A DNA stretch of 64,000 nucleotides from an uncultured Helicobacteraceae bacterium (GCA_947588965.1 CANQAN010000001.1:1-64000); one strand, 5' to 3'. Positions 9,469-19,382 are shown, counted from the stretch's first letter. Numbers and translations are program-made. Notes: generated by a model not told the origin, from the sequence alone.

Positions 9469-10329
9469 ATGCAAATTTTAAATGGAAAAGCCCTTGCGCA
9501 AAACATTGAAGTTTCCATTCAAGCCGAAGTAGAATCCCTAAGCAAGAGAGGAATCACACCCGGACTTGCCGTCATTCTAGTAGGCAACGATCCCGCCTCG
9601 CAGAGCTATGTCAATATGAAAGCAAAGGCTTGTAAGCGTACAGGAATCTACTCTATCACGCATGAGATGCCAGAAAATGTCAAGCAAGAATCCCTTTTAC
9701 AGACCATTAAAATGATGAATCAAAACCCTAATATTGATGGAATCTTAGTGCAATTACCACTTCCCAAACACATTGACACAACGGCCGTCTTGGAGGCTAT
9801 CGCCCCGCACAAAGATGTCGATGGATTCCATCCTTTTAATATGGGACGCATTGCAGCAAATCTCGATGGATTCACTCCTGCAACCCCTCTGGGCATCATC
9901 ACGCTCCTCAAGCATTACAAGATTCAATTGCAGGGGAAGCATGTCGTTATCGTCGGCGCAAGTAATATTGTAGGGAAGCCACTTGCAGCACTTTTTCTTA
10001 ATGAAAATGCCACGATCACAATCTGTCATATCTACACAAAAGAACTCGCTTTTCACACGAGGGAAGCCGATATTTTATGTGTCGCTGTAGGAAAGCAGAA
10101 TCTCATCACAAAAGAAATGGTCAAAAACGGCGTAATTGTCGTGGATATAGGAATCTCAAGGCTAGAAAACGGCGCGATTGTCGGCGATGTGGATTATGAA
10201 AATGTCGCCCCCCTATGCAGTTTCATCACGCCCGTTCCCGGCGGTGTTGGACCTATGACGATTGCTTCTCTGTTACAAAACACACTCAAGGCTACAAAAT
10301 TACGCGATTCTTTTAAGGAAATTCAATGA
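9469..10329 (+). CDS. folD: Bifunctional methylenetetrahydrofolate dehydrogenase/cyclohydrolase FolD
   Basis: A 286-residue cytoplasmic enzyme that interconverts 5,10-methylene-, methenyl- and 10-formyl-tetrahydrofolate using NADP. Family motifs are clear: SYVNMKAKAC with the catalytic Lys near residue 56, the NADP-binding loop GASNIVGKPLAALFL near 163, and PVPGGVGPMTIASLL near the C-terminus. The length is typical. Its stop overlaps the lepB start (ATGA), so the two are coupled. Formyl-THF made here is also the substrate of PurU in this window. Confidence 0.97.
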   Translation: MQILNGKALAQNIEVSIQAEVESLSKRGITPGLAVILVGNDPASQSYVNMKAKACKRTGIYSITHEMPENVKQESLLQTIKMMNQNPNIDGILVQLPLPKHIDTTAVLEAIAPHKDVDGFHPFNMGRIAANLDGFTPATPLGIITLLKHYKIQLQGKHVVIVGASNIVGKPLAALFLNENATITICHIYTKELAFHTREADILCVAVGKQNLITKEMVKNGVIVVDIGISRLENGAIVGDVDYENVAPLCSFITPVPGGVGPMTIASLLQNTLKATKLRDSFKEIQ

Positions 10330-11132
10330 AAAGCATTCTTTTAAAACTCTACTCTTTTCTTAACAGCTGGGTGGGCGCATTCATTGCCGTGTTACTTGTT
10401 GTGTTTTTTGTCACACAAGCTTTTGTAATACCAAGCGGAAGTATGCTTAATACATTGCTTATTGGCGATAATCTCTTTGTCAAAAAATATTCCTATGGAA
10501 TCCCTATCCCCACACTTCCATGGATTGAATGGCAACTTCTCCCCGACTTCAATCAAAATGGACATCTCATAGAGGGGGAGCGTCCTAAGCGCGGAGATAT
10601 TGTGATTTTTCGCTACCCTAATGAACCAAAGATTCACTTTGTCAAGCGCAATGTCGCTATTGGTGGCGATGAGGTACTTTATACAGAAAAGGGCTTGTGG
10701 ATTGCCTTTAGCAGTGATTCAGACTACAAGGGCGATCAAGAGACATTGGAGTTTGGAGGAAAAACATTCTATTATGACCCCTACGTCATGCGACACAACG
10801 GAGTACATTATGCAGAAAACTCTTTAAGCGCATTTGAACAGCTCATAGCTCTATCGCATAATGGGGAAAAAATCGGAATGAAAGAGGTGCTTTTAGGCAA
10901 TGGAGAAATCGCTTTTCACACCACCATAGAAGAAGATGAATTTTTTATGATGGGCGATAATCGCAATAATTCTAGTGATTCGCGCTTTTGGGGAGCTGTT
11001 CCCTACCGTTTGATTATCGGAAAGCCTTGGTTTATTTATTTCAGCTGGGATGATGATTTCAATGTACGTTGGCAAAGAATTGGCAAAACCGTGGAATCAC
11101 TAGAAAAGCAATCCTACAAGGAGGAATCTTAG
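10326..11132 (+). CDS. lepB: Signal peptidase I (LepB)
   Basis: A 268-residue membrane-bound serine protease that removes signal peptides from secreted proteins. One N-terminal membrane segment (about 15-35) is followed by box B PSGSML with nucleophile Ser39, the general-base Lys107 in FVKRNVAIGGDE, and box E GDNRNNSSDSRFWG (about 208-221). It is translationally coupled to folD, as in Campylobacter. Confidence 0.97.
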   Translation: MKSILLKLYSFLNSWVGAFIAVLLVVFFVTQAFVIPSGSMLNTLLIGDNLFVKKYSYGIPIPTLPWIEWQLLPDFNQNGHLIEGERPKRGDIVIFRYPNEPKIHFVKRNVAIGGDEVLYTEKGLWIAFSSDSDYKGDQETLEFGGKTFYYDPYVMRHNGVHYAENSLSAFEQLIALSHNGEKIGMKEVLLGNGEIAFHTTIEEDEFFMMGDNRNNSSDSRFWGAVPYRLIIGKPWFIYFSWDDDFNVRWQRIGKTVESLEKQSYKEES

Positions 11133-11135
11133 CCC

Positions 11136-11801
11136 ATGCCACTCCTCTCGGATTCCATCTCTTTAGTCGTTATGATACTCGCCCTTTTGATTGCTATCAT
11201 TGGACATGAGATTATGCATGGATTTGTTGCCTTGAAATTTGGGGATTCCACTGCTTATGAGGGAGGCAGACTAAGCTTAAATCCTCTTGTACACATCGAT
11301 CCGCTAGGTTCTGTCATCATTCCTGCTCTTTTATTTCTCACAAACGCTCCCTTTCTTTTTGGCTGGGCAAAGCCCGTGCCTGTGAGGATGGATCACGTAC
11401 TGTATCAAGGGGGATATTTTGGCGCATTTGCCGTCTCAGCTGCTGGAGTTGCTTATAATTTTCTCTTAGCCCTTTGTGCAAGTATTTTTATCTTTTTGCT
11501 GAAATCCAATTTCACACTTTTAGAATCCTCATTTTTCCTCGTCGTGCTTTTTTATTTTTTGATGCAACTTTTAGTCTATAATATCATTTTAGGGATTTTT
11601 AATTGTCTGCCCATTCCTCCGTTGGATGGCTCTAATATGTTATCCTACTTAGGATTAATGATGAAAATAGACGCTTTTGCGAAGCTTTTTGAGAGGATTC
11701 CTCCCGTTTTTGGAATGATTGCTGTCTTAGTTTTTCTAAGTACACCGCTCTCTTCTGTCCTCACAATCCCTGTGCAATCCCTCATTCAATGGCTTTTATA
11801 A
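11136..11801 (+). CDS. Site-2 protease family (M50) membrane metalloprotease
   Basis: A 221-residue polytopic membrane protein with the zinc motif GHEIMHG (His24, Glu25, His28) in its first helix and a conserved LPIPPLDGS loop near residue 160 carrying the third zinc ligand Asp. This is the short Rip/S2P-like form without PDZ domains. It probably cuts membrane-embedded substrates; the substrate is unknown. It follows lepB by three bases and precedes rpiB by nine. AAGGAGG lies 11 bases before the start, somewhat far. Confidence 0.88.
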   Translation: MPLLSDSISLVVMILALLIAIIGHEIMHGFVALKFGDSTAYEGGRLSLNPLVHIDPLGSVIIPALLFLTNAPFLFGWAKPVPVRMDHVLYQGGYFGAFAVSAAGVAYNFLLALCASIFIFLLKSNFTLLESSFFLVVLFYFLMQLLVYNIILGIFNCLPIPPLDGSNMLSYLGLMMKIDAFAKLFERIPPVFGMIAVLVFLSTPLSSVLTIPVQSLIQWLL

Positions 11802-11810
11802 GGAGGAGTG

Positions 11811-12236
11811 ATGCTTTTTTTTATCGCAAGCGACCATGCAGGATTCACACTAAAAAGCCCCATAAAGAATCTCTTAGAACAAATGGGACATGAGGTTGTT
11901 GATCTAGGTCCTACAAATACAGAACGTGTCGACTATCCTGATTTTGCCAATGCAGTGTGTCAAAATGTCTTAAATCATCAAGGAAGTTTTGGCATTTTGA
12001 TTTGTGGAAGCGGAATTGGAATGAGTATTGCTGCTAATCGTCATAAGGGAATACGTGCTGCTCTCTGTCATGAGCCCTACAGTGCGACAATGAGTCGCGC
12101 ACACAATGATGCAAATGTCTTGTGTCTGGGGGCTCGTATCATTGGCATGGGCATGGTAGAAAATATCCTAAAGAGCTTTTGCGAAGGGGTCTTTGAGGGT
12201 GAAAGACATCTCTTGCGCATAAAAAAATTGCAATAA
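11811..12236 (+). CDS. rpiB: Ribose-5-phosphate isomerase B
   Basis: A 141-residue LacAB/RpiB-family isomerase interconverting ribose-5-phosphate and ribulose-5-phosphate in the pentose phosphate pathway. Motifs: FIASDHAG at the N-terminus, CGSGIGMSIAANR (anion-binding loop) and RAALCHEPYSA. I chose ATG 11811 because AAGGAGG (11800-11806) is four bases upstream; a GTG at 11808 is too close to it. The second codon begins a run of eight T residues (11815-11822), a possible slippage site. Confidence 0.95.
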   Translation: MLFFIASDHAGFTLKSPIKNLLEQMGHEVVDLGPTNTERVDYPDFANAVCQNVLNHQGSFGILICGSGIGMSIAANRHKGIRAALCHEPYSATMSRAHNDANVLCLGARIIGMGMVENILKSFCEGVFEGERHLLRIKKLQ

Positions 12237-12246
12237 GGAATCATAA

Positions 12247-12585
12247 ATGGCACAATTTACACAATGGCTGTTTCTTACGACTTTTATCTTATTTGTTCTC
12301 TTTATGGTCGTTAAAACATTCTTTTATAAAAGCGTTGCAGAAAAAGAAGAAAAAAATAGTGCTGTCATGAAACTCACATTACAAGAGGCTGAAATTCTCA
12401 TAAGAAAGCATCAATTGCAACTGCAAAGAGCCTTAGGAAATATTGACATTCTCACCGATGAAATCACCGCGTTGCGCAATGAGGTCAAGGCTCTCAAACA
12501 AAGAAATTCTCAATATCGTGTGGAGAGTGAAAAATACAAGAGTAAAATAAAAGACTTAGAACAAAAGATTGAGGCTCTCTTGTAG
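12247..12585 (+). CDS. Small membrane-anchored coiled-coil protein, function unknown
   Basis: A 112-residue protein with one N-terminal membrane helix (about 7-25) followed by a long charged helix with heptad-like spacing (about 35-110), predicted to be a coiled coil. The AAGGA ribosome site and the 10-base gap after rpiB place it in the same operon. It resembles small single-pass septation or scaffold proteins only in architecture; I do not recognise the family. Confidence 0.7.
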   Translation: MAQFTQWLFLTTFILFVLFMVVKTFFYKSVAEKEEKNSAVMKLTLQEAEILIRKHQLQLQRALGNIDILTDEITALRNEVKALKQRNSQYRVESEKYKSKIKDLEQKIEALL

Positions 12586-12688
12586 TTTTGCAACTCTAAG
12601 ATTCCAATTTCTAAGAATTTTGGAGCTTTACATTGCACTACAGATTCTCTTTGCTTTGTAAGCATTGACTTTTATGCCGCTTCTTATA

Positions 12689-13570
12689 CTAAGAGTGCCA
12701 ATTTCTTTTAAAATTGCGCATCTTACCGCGTATAGCAACACCAAAGGGGACAAATCGATGGCGGTATTTTAATGCCCTTTTTTGCAGTGTTTTGAGATTC
12801 CGCTTTGGAATCGCATAGAGCATTTGATATTCTTCAGGCGCATAAAACCACATGCCTTTGGGCTTAAAGAGTCTAAAATGCACACGATTGATGTGACTAA
12901 GCCGCGCTAAATCCATAAAGATTCCATCTGAAATGTCCATTCCCGCCCTTGCAAAAGAATTCAACTCAAAAAGCATTTGAGGATAAAGCACAGGATTCAT
13001 AAAACGTGTATTTTGAGGGAGTTTTGTGTTTTTGTGAAATCTTAGGGATGCTTTGAGATGTTTGAAGTTTTGCCCTAATTTATGCGTTTTGCAATGCGTT
13101 AAAACACTCTTTGGTTCTATATATCCTACCACATCGCCCCTTTTGATTCCATTGCGTCTTAGAATCTTTTTTTTAACGCGCCCTAGAAGTGTCAAAGAGA
13201 TGTGTAATTTATCGCCAACTAATGTATCGCCCCCGATAATTTTCAACCCGTACTTCAAGGCGCATTTTCCAAAAATACGCGCCAAATTCTGTGTGGGCAA
13301 AAAATTCTTAGGGATTGAAAGCGTTATGAGACAAAAAGTCGGAATCGCATTCATTGCGTAAATATCTGAAAGATTAACCAAAAAGCATTTTTCAACAATA
13401 GAATTTAACGTACTCCAAGAAGTCCTAAAATGCACATCTTCAAAAAAGGCATCACTTGCAACGACACATCCCTCTTTAAAACAAGGAATCTCCACGCCAT
13501 CATCGCCGATTCCAAAGGTTGCATGTGTCTGTTGTAGAGACTCAAGGAAGCTTTTTTCTCTGTCTTTCAT
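12689..13570 (-). CDS. thiL: Thiamine-monophosphate kinase (ThiL)
   Basis: A 293-residue ATP-dependent kinase making thiamine diphosphate from thiamine monophosphate. Markers are FGIGDDGVEIP near residue 20 (metal and ATP binding), NLSDIYAMNAIP, GGDTLVGDKL and DISDGIFMDLARL. It is somewhat shorter than the usual 320 or so, with a basic C-terminus, a known trend in Helicobacter. It starts three bases after nadC in the leftward operon and faces the rpiB operon tail to tail. Confidence 0.88.
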   Translation of the reverse strand: MKDREKSFLESLQQTHATFGIGDDGVEIPCFKEGCVVASDAFFEDVHFRTSWSTLNSIVEKCFLVNLSDIYAMNAIPTFCLITLSIPKNFLPTQNLARIFGKCALKYGLKIIGGDTLVGDKLHISLTLLGRVKKKILRRNGIKRGDVVGYIEPKSVLTHCKTHKLGQNFKHLKASLRFHKNTKLPQNTRFMNPVLYPQMLFELNSFARAGMDISDGIFMDLARLSHINRVHFRLFKPKGMWFYAPEEYQMLYAIPKRNLKTLQKRALKYRHRFVPFGVAIRGKMRNFKRNWHS

Positions 13571-13573
13571 GCT

Positions 13574-14401
13574 TTAGTCAATTTTCATGCTCAAATCCAC
13601 CCAAATTGCCTGATGAATGATGGCTCCTGTTGAAATGGCATCAACACCGCTTGAAGCATATTCTCTCAAGTTTTCTAATGTGATATTACCACTTGCTTCC
13701 AATAAGACATTTGGAGCGATTGCATTGCGCATTCTAACGACTTCTTTAACCATATCTAGCGGCATATTATCACACATCAAAATATCAATAGGGGATTCTA
13801 GTGCCTCTTTTGCTTGCAAGAGATTCTCGCATTCCACCTCAATTCTTGCAGTAAATGGAATCTTATTGCGAATATCCTTAACGAATTTCTGAAGCGATAA
13901 AATACGCGTCAAATGTGTGTCTTTTAACATCAAACAATCATCCAACCCCAAGCGGTGATTCACAGCGCCACCATTGCGCGTGGAATATTTCTCAAAATCA
14001 CGCAATAAGGGACGTGTCTTCCTTGTATCTAGCAACAAGCAATTAATGCCCTCCAGCTCTCGCACAAAACGTCGTGTCAAAGTTGCAATCCCGCTAGAAT
14101 GCTCTAACAGATTCAAAATCGTCCTCTCTGCACTAAGAATTTCACCCATTTTGCCCTCAAAGGTTACGAGCTTCTCGCCCTTTTTGAACCCAACACCATC
14201 ATCAAAGGTGAATTCACAAGAGATTCCAAGCAGCTCACACAAGCGTTCCACATACATTTTACCCGAAAGAACACCCTCCTCTTTTGCCAAAATATACGCC
14301 TCGATAGTGATATCATTTTGGAGACGCATATACAAATCACCCCGCCCAATGTCCTCTTTCAAAATTTCTTTTAAAAAGTCATCCAATAATATCTTATGCA
14401 T
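13574..14401 (-). CDS. nadC: Nicotinate-nucleotide pyrophosphorylase (NadC)
   Basis: A 275-residue quinolinate phosphoribosyltransferase that makes nicotinate mononucleotide, PRPP-dependent, in de novo NAD synthesis. Markers: LLEHSSGIATLTRRFV, DTRKTRPLLRDFEKY with the substrate-binding Lys/Arg, GGAVNHRLGLDD, and EASGNITLENL near the C-terminus. An AAAGGAG site precedes the ATG. It lies 10 bases after nadA, whose product it consumes. Confidence 0.96.
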   Translation of the reverse strand: MHKILLDDFLKEILKEDIGRGDLYMRLQNDITIEAYILAKEEGVLSGKMYVERLCELLGISCEFTFDDGVGFKKGEKLVTFEGKMGEILSAERTILNLLEHSSGIATLTRRFVRELEGINCLLLDTRKTRPLLRDFEKYSTRNGGAVNHRLGLDDCLMLKDTHLTRILSLQKFVKDIRNKIPFTARIEVECENLLQAKEALESPIDILMCDNMPLDMVKEVVRMRNAIAPNVLLEASGNITLENLREYASSGVDAISTGAIIHQAIWVDLSMKID

Positions 14402-14411
14402 CTGCGCTCCT

Positions 14412-15407
14412 TTATGATAATTCTAGCATTTTATCTAATGCTTTTTTAGCTTCTTTTGCCGTTTCTTCATTTAAGATGATTTCATTATAAGACTGATCGT
14501 CTGCAATGGCTTCTAGGCACCTGCATACATCTTCTAAGGTTGTTTCATTCATTGTTGGGCATTCTGGCTTTGTTGCGCTCAAAACAAAGGTATTCTGTAT
14601 CCCATTAACAGGTTTCCTTAGGCGATTCACCAAATTAAATTCCGTCCCAACGGCGACCTTTTGCTTGACATCCAAACTGCGCACAAACTCAATGATTTGA
14701 CTTGTAGAACCTACAAAATCCGCCTTTTCTACGACTTCTTTTTGACATTCTGGATGCACAGCAATGAGAATGTCGGGATATTTTTCGCGATAAAATTCAA
14801 TATCCTTAGACGTAAAGAGCTGATGAACAGAACAAAAGCCATGATAGCAAATAATGTCGGCTTGTTTGATTTTTTCTGCGCTATCCACTCCTAAAATCGC
14901 GCTTTTGAGATTATTTTTGTGCGCGAGATTCTCTCCTAAGCAATAATCAGGAAGGAAAAATATCTTTTTTTCCTGTCGTAGGGCATAGTCTAGAATCTTT
15001 GAAGCATTGGAGCTTGTGCATACGACACCACCAAGCCTTGCCACTTTTGCCTTGACTTCTGCATTGGAATTAATGTAAGTCACAGGAAAAATCTCTGTGA
15101 TTCCATATTGATTTAATTGCGCAATGGACTCATCAAAGTAAGAATCGCTAATCATGCGCGCCATTGAACAACAAGCAATCTTAGGCATAAACACGCGCTT
15201 TTGTGGTGCAAGAATCTTAACGCTCTGCCCCATAAATCCAACACCACAGAACACGACTTTTTGATGTTTGCTAGAACTTGCTTTGTGCGCTAATTCCAAG
15301 CTATCTCCCACCAAATCGGCGATTTCAAAAACCTCATCGCGTTGATAATAATGCGCGACTAAAAGCGCATCAAGCTCTTTTAAGAGCGTTTTGATTCTCT
15401 GTCTCAT
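14412..15407 (-). CDS. nadA: Quinolinate synthase (NadA)
   Basis: A [4Fe-4S] enzyme condensing iminoaspartate and dihydroxyacetone phosphate to quinolinate. The three cluster cysteines are visible in [18 protein letters not shown] and [19 protein letters not shown] near the N-terminus binds substrate. I chose ATG 15407 (331 residues) because its ATGA overlaps the psd stop and GAAAGGA precedes it; an ATG at 15437 would lie inside psd. The next gene, nadC, uses the product. Confidence 0.95.
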   Translation of the reverse strand: MRQRIKTLLKELDALLVAHYYQRDEVFEIADLVGDSLELAHKASSSKHQKVVFCGVGFMGQSVKILAPQKRVFMPKIACCSMARMISDSYFDESIAQLNQYGITEIFPVTYINSNAEVKAKVARLGGVVCTSSNASKILDYALRQEKKIFFLPDYCLGENLAHKNNLKSAILGVDSAEKIKQADIICYHGFCSVHQLFTSKDIEFYREKYPDILIAVHPECQKEVVEKADFVGSTSQIIEFVRSLDVKQKVAVGTEFNLVNRLRKPVNGIQNTFVLSATKPECPTMNETTLEDVCRCLEAIADDQSYNEIILNEETAKEAKKALDKMLELS

Positions 15408-16198
15408 TCTTTTCCTTTCAATTGCTTTGCAATGCATTGTCCAAAATAGACTTTTTCTTTAACTTTTAAATCATATTCCCAACCCTTGCTCAACAACACG
15501 ATTGTAGAACCCATCAAAAAACTTCCAATCTCATCGCCTTTATACAATGTTATAGGTGTTTTAAAACTTAAAGATTGTGAAGTTTTGAAATTCACAACTT
15601 CAGGCGCAAAATTAATCTGAATCCTCCCCACATTTAATGCACCAATGGCGACAAAATACAAAGTCTCTCCAAAATCATCTGCACATTCTAAAACAACGCG
15701 CTTGTTTTGAGTGAATACATTTTCATGCCTTAAGAGCGATTTTTCATTGACACTCAATAATTTGCCATCGATAAACTCCAAACGTCTCACTTTTAAATTA
15801 ATCGGGGCGTGGAATCTGTGATAATCACGTGGTGAAAGATAAAAATTGACATAATTCATCGCGCTCACATCTGCCTCAGACTTTATCAAATCATTCACAA
15901 AATAACTCTTGCCTTTAATCTGCATAGCCATTCCCTCTTTGCAAACACCAAAATCCATAATCACAGAATCGCAAGGCGCTATCAAATGCGTCTCTGTCTT
16001 ATCAAACTGCCGCATCTTCACTAAAGATCTTGTAAAGAGCGCATTGAGAGTCGGATAACTCTCTAATGTGTCAAATTCATCAAGCCTAATGTCAAACATC
16101 TTCACATAAAGCGCATTAATCCAATGCTGAATCTTAGGAGAGAAAGCGTGAGAAGCGCATTTTTCAAACAACCTAGAGATGAAATTTGTGTAATGCAA
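15404..16198 (-). CDS. psd: Phosphatidylserine decarboxylase (Psd)
   Basis: A membrane-associated pyruvoyl enzyme that makes phosphatidylethanolamine. The self-cleavage motif is MGSTIVLL near the C-terminus, where the Ser becomes the pyruvoyl group; [15 protein letters not shown] contains the conserved DYHR/HAP residues. A TTG start at 16198 is preferred (264 residues) because AAAGGAG lies five bases upstream and the preceding bpt stop ends just before it; a TTG at 16216 would overlap bpt. The length fits the short epsilonproteobacterial form. Confidence 0.93.
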   Translation of the reverse strand: MHYTNFISRLFEKCASHAFSPKIQHWINALYVKMFDIRLDEFDTLESYPTLNALFTRSLVKMRQFDKTETHLIAPCDSVIMDFGVCKEGMAMQIKGKSYFVNDLIKSEADVSAMNYVNFYLSPRDYHRFHAPINLKVRRLEFIDGKLLSVNEKSLLRHENVFTQNKRVVLECADDFGETLYFVAIGALNVGRIQINFAPEVVNFKTSQSLSFKTPITLYKGDEIGSFLMGSTIVLLSKGWEYDLKVKEKVYFGQCIAKQLKGKE

Positions 16199-16200
16199 AA

Positions 16201-16914
16201 CTACTCCTTTATCCAAATAGATTCTTCATTTAAATTCGGACGATTATGTAGGATTTCAAAAGGTCTAAAACGATCTTTATAGCCCATTGAATGATGATTC
16301 TTAATCCAATAGCCCGGATAAAGATATTTGATATTATACCTTTTTGCAATTTCTATTTGTTTAAGAATAGAATAGGTCCCGATAGAATATTTTGAAAAAT
16401 CGTGATCATAGTAGCAATAAACAGCCGAAATGGCATTTTCTAGCACATCAACATAGGCAACGCCTATGAGGCGATCTTCTATGTAATAATCAAACTCATA
16501 GCCAAAATTCAAAAAACCACGCACAAAGGTGTCATAATAACATTCTAGGGTGTTTTGATGATATTCCCAACCTTTTTTATCCTGCATAGCTCTGTGATAT
16601 TTATCATAGAGTTCTAAATGTTTCTCACTCACCCAAGGGCGCCTGATACGCATAAGCAAAGGATTCTTTAAAATGCGCTTGTGAGACTTAGAAAACACAA
16701 ATCTCTCACAATCCTGCCTTATCGTTACGCATTGATTGCAATTTGAGCAAATCGGCACAAAGAAATAATTCCCAAAACGTCGCCATCCACGTTCTAAAAG
16801 ATGGAGATAGAATGCTGCTGTGCATTCCTTAATGTATAAATAGCGCATTTTTGCCTCTTGCTCTGGCAAATAACTGCAGGGACGCTCTTCTTGAATTAAC
16901 TCATAAATTTCCAT
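16201..16914 (-). CDS. bpt: Aspartate/glutamate leucyltransferase (Bpt)
   Basis: A 237-residue enzyme of the arginyltransferase-like family that adds Leu from Leu-tRNA to N-terminal Asp or Glu, marking proteins for ClpS/ClpAP. Markers: ERPCSYLPEQEAKMRYL near the N-terminus, NYFFVPICSNCNQCVTIRQD, and a C-terminal GNAT-like fold with AVYCYYDHDFSKYSIG. Its start overlaps the stop of the transglycosylase gene by one base. Confidence 0.93.
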   Translation of the reverse strand: MEIYELIQEERPCSYLPEQEAKMRYLYIKECTAAFYLHLLERGWRRFGNYFFVPICSNCNQCVTIRQDCERFVFSKSHKRILKNPLLMRIRRPWVSEKHLELYDKYHRAMQDKKGWEYHQNTLECYYDTFVRGFLNFGYEFDYYIEDRLIGVAYVDVLENAISAVYCYYDHDFSKYSIGTYSILKQIEIAKRYNIKYLYPGYWIKNHHSMGYKDRFRPFEILHNRPNLNEESIWIKE

Positions 16915-18158
16915 CAGTTTTTAAGGCTTAAATGAGAATGAGAGGGGATTCCTTGTTGAATCCCTACTTTTTGAAATTCTTGTTTTGCATTTGTCACTTT
17001 TTGTAAATAATTTCTTGCTTCTTCATATTTCAAAGAAGTACGTAATTTGCGATAAACCTCCGCAGAAGTCATAGAATTAATCACCGCAATAGCCTTTGTG
17101 CGATCTTTATGAAACACACTTAAAACATTTCCACTTCCCGTATTATAAGCAGCAATCACGCAGTACTCATGTGAAAGAGCATTTTTGACGCCTTTAATAT
17201 AGCGCGTGAAAAGAATGTCTAAATAGGTCGAACCATATTGAATGTTAATTTTAGGAGAAAAGAGCATTTCTTTTGTCGGAATCCCATCCCTGTTGTTGAG
17301 CGTCTTGTACGCATCCCTACCCGCACTTGTTGGGACGACCTGCATAAGTCCATAAGCAGGGATATGACTCACTGCATAGGGATTAAAACTGCTTTCTGTT
17401 TTAATGATAGCAAAAATCAAGGACTGATCCAAATGATACTCTCTTGCATAAGTGGCGACATATTCTCCATATTTATGCTCACTTTGCTCAATGTGATTTT
17501 GCACCATATCAAATTGCACAAAATAAACTCTTTTTTTTTCTCCATTTTCTATAATCTCTGTTTCTTGCAATTTGTTGGCTATCAAATAATCCGCATAGCG
17601 ATTAGCGCGCCACGAATACAACACAATCTCACCCTCATTATCCTTAACCAAATCCGCAAGATAGGGCTTTGATGAAAATGTCACGTCTTTATCAGAATAC
17701 AAATCAACACTCTCTGGATCTTCTGGTGTGAGCAACGTCGTTACAATCGCCTTTTTTAAAGATTCTTTAGGATTTTCTGTATCCAAAGTCGCAACAGAAA
17801 TAACCCCCTTGCTAAAATCCACTTGCGCTCTTGAGAGATAAGAATCTGTATATTTGACAAACACATCTTGAGAGGGCGTAGGTGTGTTATTTTCCCCCCA
17901 TTTCTTTGCAGCATTTTGCGTCAGAGTTGCAACAACCTTCTTGAAGTTTGCTTGGAAATTCTTAATATCCCTTTCTAGTTGCTCGGGATTGAGCGCGTAA
18001 TTGACAGCCTTTTTAATGGCTTGTTCCTTTGAGATTCCTTGTGTGAGCATCTTAGGGTTGTAGATTAAATCCCTATAACCAAACAAACAACCTCCAAGCA
18101 GAATCCCAAAAAATGCAAGGATTCCAAAGATAATAAGTTTTCTAACGATCACTAACAA
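16914..18158 (-). CDS. MltC-like membrane-bound lytic murein transglycosylase
   Basis: A 414-residue lipoprotein-type enzyme: a hydrophobic N-terminus with a lipobox LGGC (Cys24), an N-terminal DUF3393-like region, then an SLT domain (about 235-380) with catalytic Glu in IIKTESSFNPYAVS followed by AYGLMQVVP and AAYNTGSGNV. It cleaves peptidoglycan glycan strands to anhydro-muropeptides. The domain order matches MltC rather than Slt or MltD. The start is uncertain: TTG 18158 or GTG 18152, both at the end of the DJ-1 gene. Confidence 0.88.
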   Translation of the reverse strand: MLVIVRKLIIFGILAFFGILLGGCLFGYRDLIYNPKMLTQGISKEQAIKKAVNYALNPEQLERDIKNFQANFKKVVATLTQNAAKKWGENNTPTPSQDVFVKYTDSYLSRAQVDFSKGVISVATLDTENPKESLKKAIVTTLLTPEDPESVDLYSDKDVTFSSKPYLADLVKDNEGEIVLYSWRANRYADYLIANKLQETEIIENGEKKRVYFVQFDMVQNHIEQSEHKYGEYVATYAREYHLDQSLIFAIIKTESSFNPYAVSHIPAYGLMQVVPTSAGRDAYKTLNNRDGIPTKEMLFSPKINIQYGSTYLDILFTRYIKGVKNALSHEYCVIAAYNTGSGNVLSVFHKDRTKAIAVINSMTSAEVYRKLRTSLKYEEARNYLQKVTNAKQEFQKVGIQQGIPSHSHLSLKN

Positions 18159-18712
18159 ACTGCCAACATATTTGTTTGAATCGTTTTGCTTTGCTGTTCT
18201 CCTTTAAAAACACTTGCTAAATAGAAGGCAAATTCTAAAGCCGTCGCAGGTCCTTTAGAAGTGATAAGATTCCCATCGCGAACGACATTTGAGTTGCAAT
18301 GATTGGGATTTTCAATCTGTGATTCAATGCTCGGATAGCAAGTGAATTTTTGTGTTGTGAGAATCTTGTGCTTAAAGAGTGCCAAAGGTGCAGCACAAAT
18401 GGCTGCGATGATTTTTCCTCGCGCATTCAAGGCAGACAGAAGCACCCCCACCTCTTTGGAGGCAATAAGATTCTGCGTTCCTTCCATGCCTCCGGGCAAG
18501 ACGATTCCATCAAATGCTTCATTTTGTACATCTGCAATTTTCACCATTGCGACCATTTTCACTCCGCCTTGTGATTCCACAATTAAGTTCTTTTGAGATT
18601 CCAAATCAACAGCCGCTATCACCACTTCACAGCCAACGCGTCTTAACACATCGATCACAGAAATCGCCTCAAGCTCTTCAAAACCTTTTCCAAGTGGCAC
18701 CAAAACTCTCAT
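18152..18712 (-). CDS. DJ-1/PfpI family protein
   Basis: A 186-residue protein with the DJ-1 fold markers: LVPLGKGFEELEA at the N-terminus (conserved Glu), VLPGGMEGTQNL, and the nucleophile-elbow Cys in AAICAAPLAL. It resembles ThiJ/YajL-like proteins, which are linked to oxidative or carbonyl stress protection; the precise activity (deglycase, glyoxalase or chaperone) is disputed for the family. AAAGGA precedes the ATG. It follows efp by 10 bases. Confidence 0.9.
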   Translation of the reverse strand: MRVLVPLGKGFEELEAISVIDVLRRVGCEVVIAAVDLESQKNLIVESQGGVKMVAMVKIADVQNEAFDGIVLPGGMEGTQNLIASKEVGVLLSALNARGKIIAAICAAPLALFKHKILTTQKFTCYPSIESQIENPNHCNSNVVRDGNLITSKGPATALEFAFYLASVFKGEQQSKTIQTNMLAVC

Positions 18713-18722
18713 TCTTCGTCCT

Positions 18723-19286
18723 TTATTTCACTTTATCTAAATACTCGCCCGTTTCAGTATTGACACGAATCACATCGCCCTCTAACACATGATAGGGAAC
18801 TTGCACAACGGCTCCTGTTTCAAGCGTCGCAGGTTTCTTCCCTGCACTTGTCGTGTCGCCCTTGAAGTTTGGCGGTGTCTCTGTGATTTTTAATTCCACC
18901 GTTTGTGGAACATTTACGGTGATGGCCTTACCATTGTGAAAAAGCACACTCACAGCCATTCCGTCAATCATCCATTTTGCAACCTCACCCACTTGATTCT
19001 CACTCAAGCCAAGCTGCTCATAGTTCTCATTGTCCATAAATTGAAAATGATCGCCATCATGATATAGGAATTGCATCGATCTCTCTTGCAAATTTGGCTC
19101 TTCGCATTTATCCCCTGCATGAAATGTTTTCTCAAGCACTCTTCCATCAAGAAACGATTTCATCTTCACGCGCACAAACGCAGCACCTTTTCCCGGTTTT
19201 ACGTGTTGATACTCTGTGATTCTGTAGGGAACTCCATCAAGCTCAACTTTCAAACCTTTTTTTAAATCTCCCATTGCGTATGCCAT
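18723..19286 (-). CDS. efp: Elongation factor P
   Basis: A 187-residue translation factor that relieves ribosome stalling at polyproline. All three beta-barrel domains are present. The tip loop is [13 protein letters not shown] with Lys33 at the position modified in many bacteria; no modification gene is seen in the window. An AAAGGA site and a -10-like TAGAAT (19318..19313) precede it. Confidence 0.96.
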   Translation of the reverse strand: MAYAMGDLKKGLKVELDGVPYRITEYQHVKPGKGAAFVRVKMKSFLDGRVLEKTFHAGDKCEEPNLQERSMQFLYHDGDHFQFMDNENYEQLGLSENQVGEVAKWMIDGMAVSVLFHNGKAITVNVPQTVELKITETPPNFKGDTTSAGKKPATLETGAVVQVPYHVLEGDVIRVNTETGEYLDKVK

Positions 19287-19312
19287 AGCTTTCCTTTGAA
19301 TTTTTAGGCTTG

Positions 19313-19318
19313 ATTCTA
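19313..19318 (-). promoter_or_regulatory. Candidate -10 box for efp
   Basis: TAGAAT on the minus strand about 27 bases before the efp ATG. It would also serve the downstream DJ-1 to thiL genes if they are co-transcribed. Confidence 0.35.
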
Positions 19319-19382
19319 TCTTGAAATTCCTTTAATTTCAATAACACAAAATCTCTTGTATCTTAAGGGTCCTTTGTGGAGA

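Noticed and set aside
12586-12688. Imperfect repeat in the convergent rpiB-operon/thiL gap
   Set aside because: Pairing is broken and no T run follows; no clear terminator.
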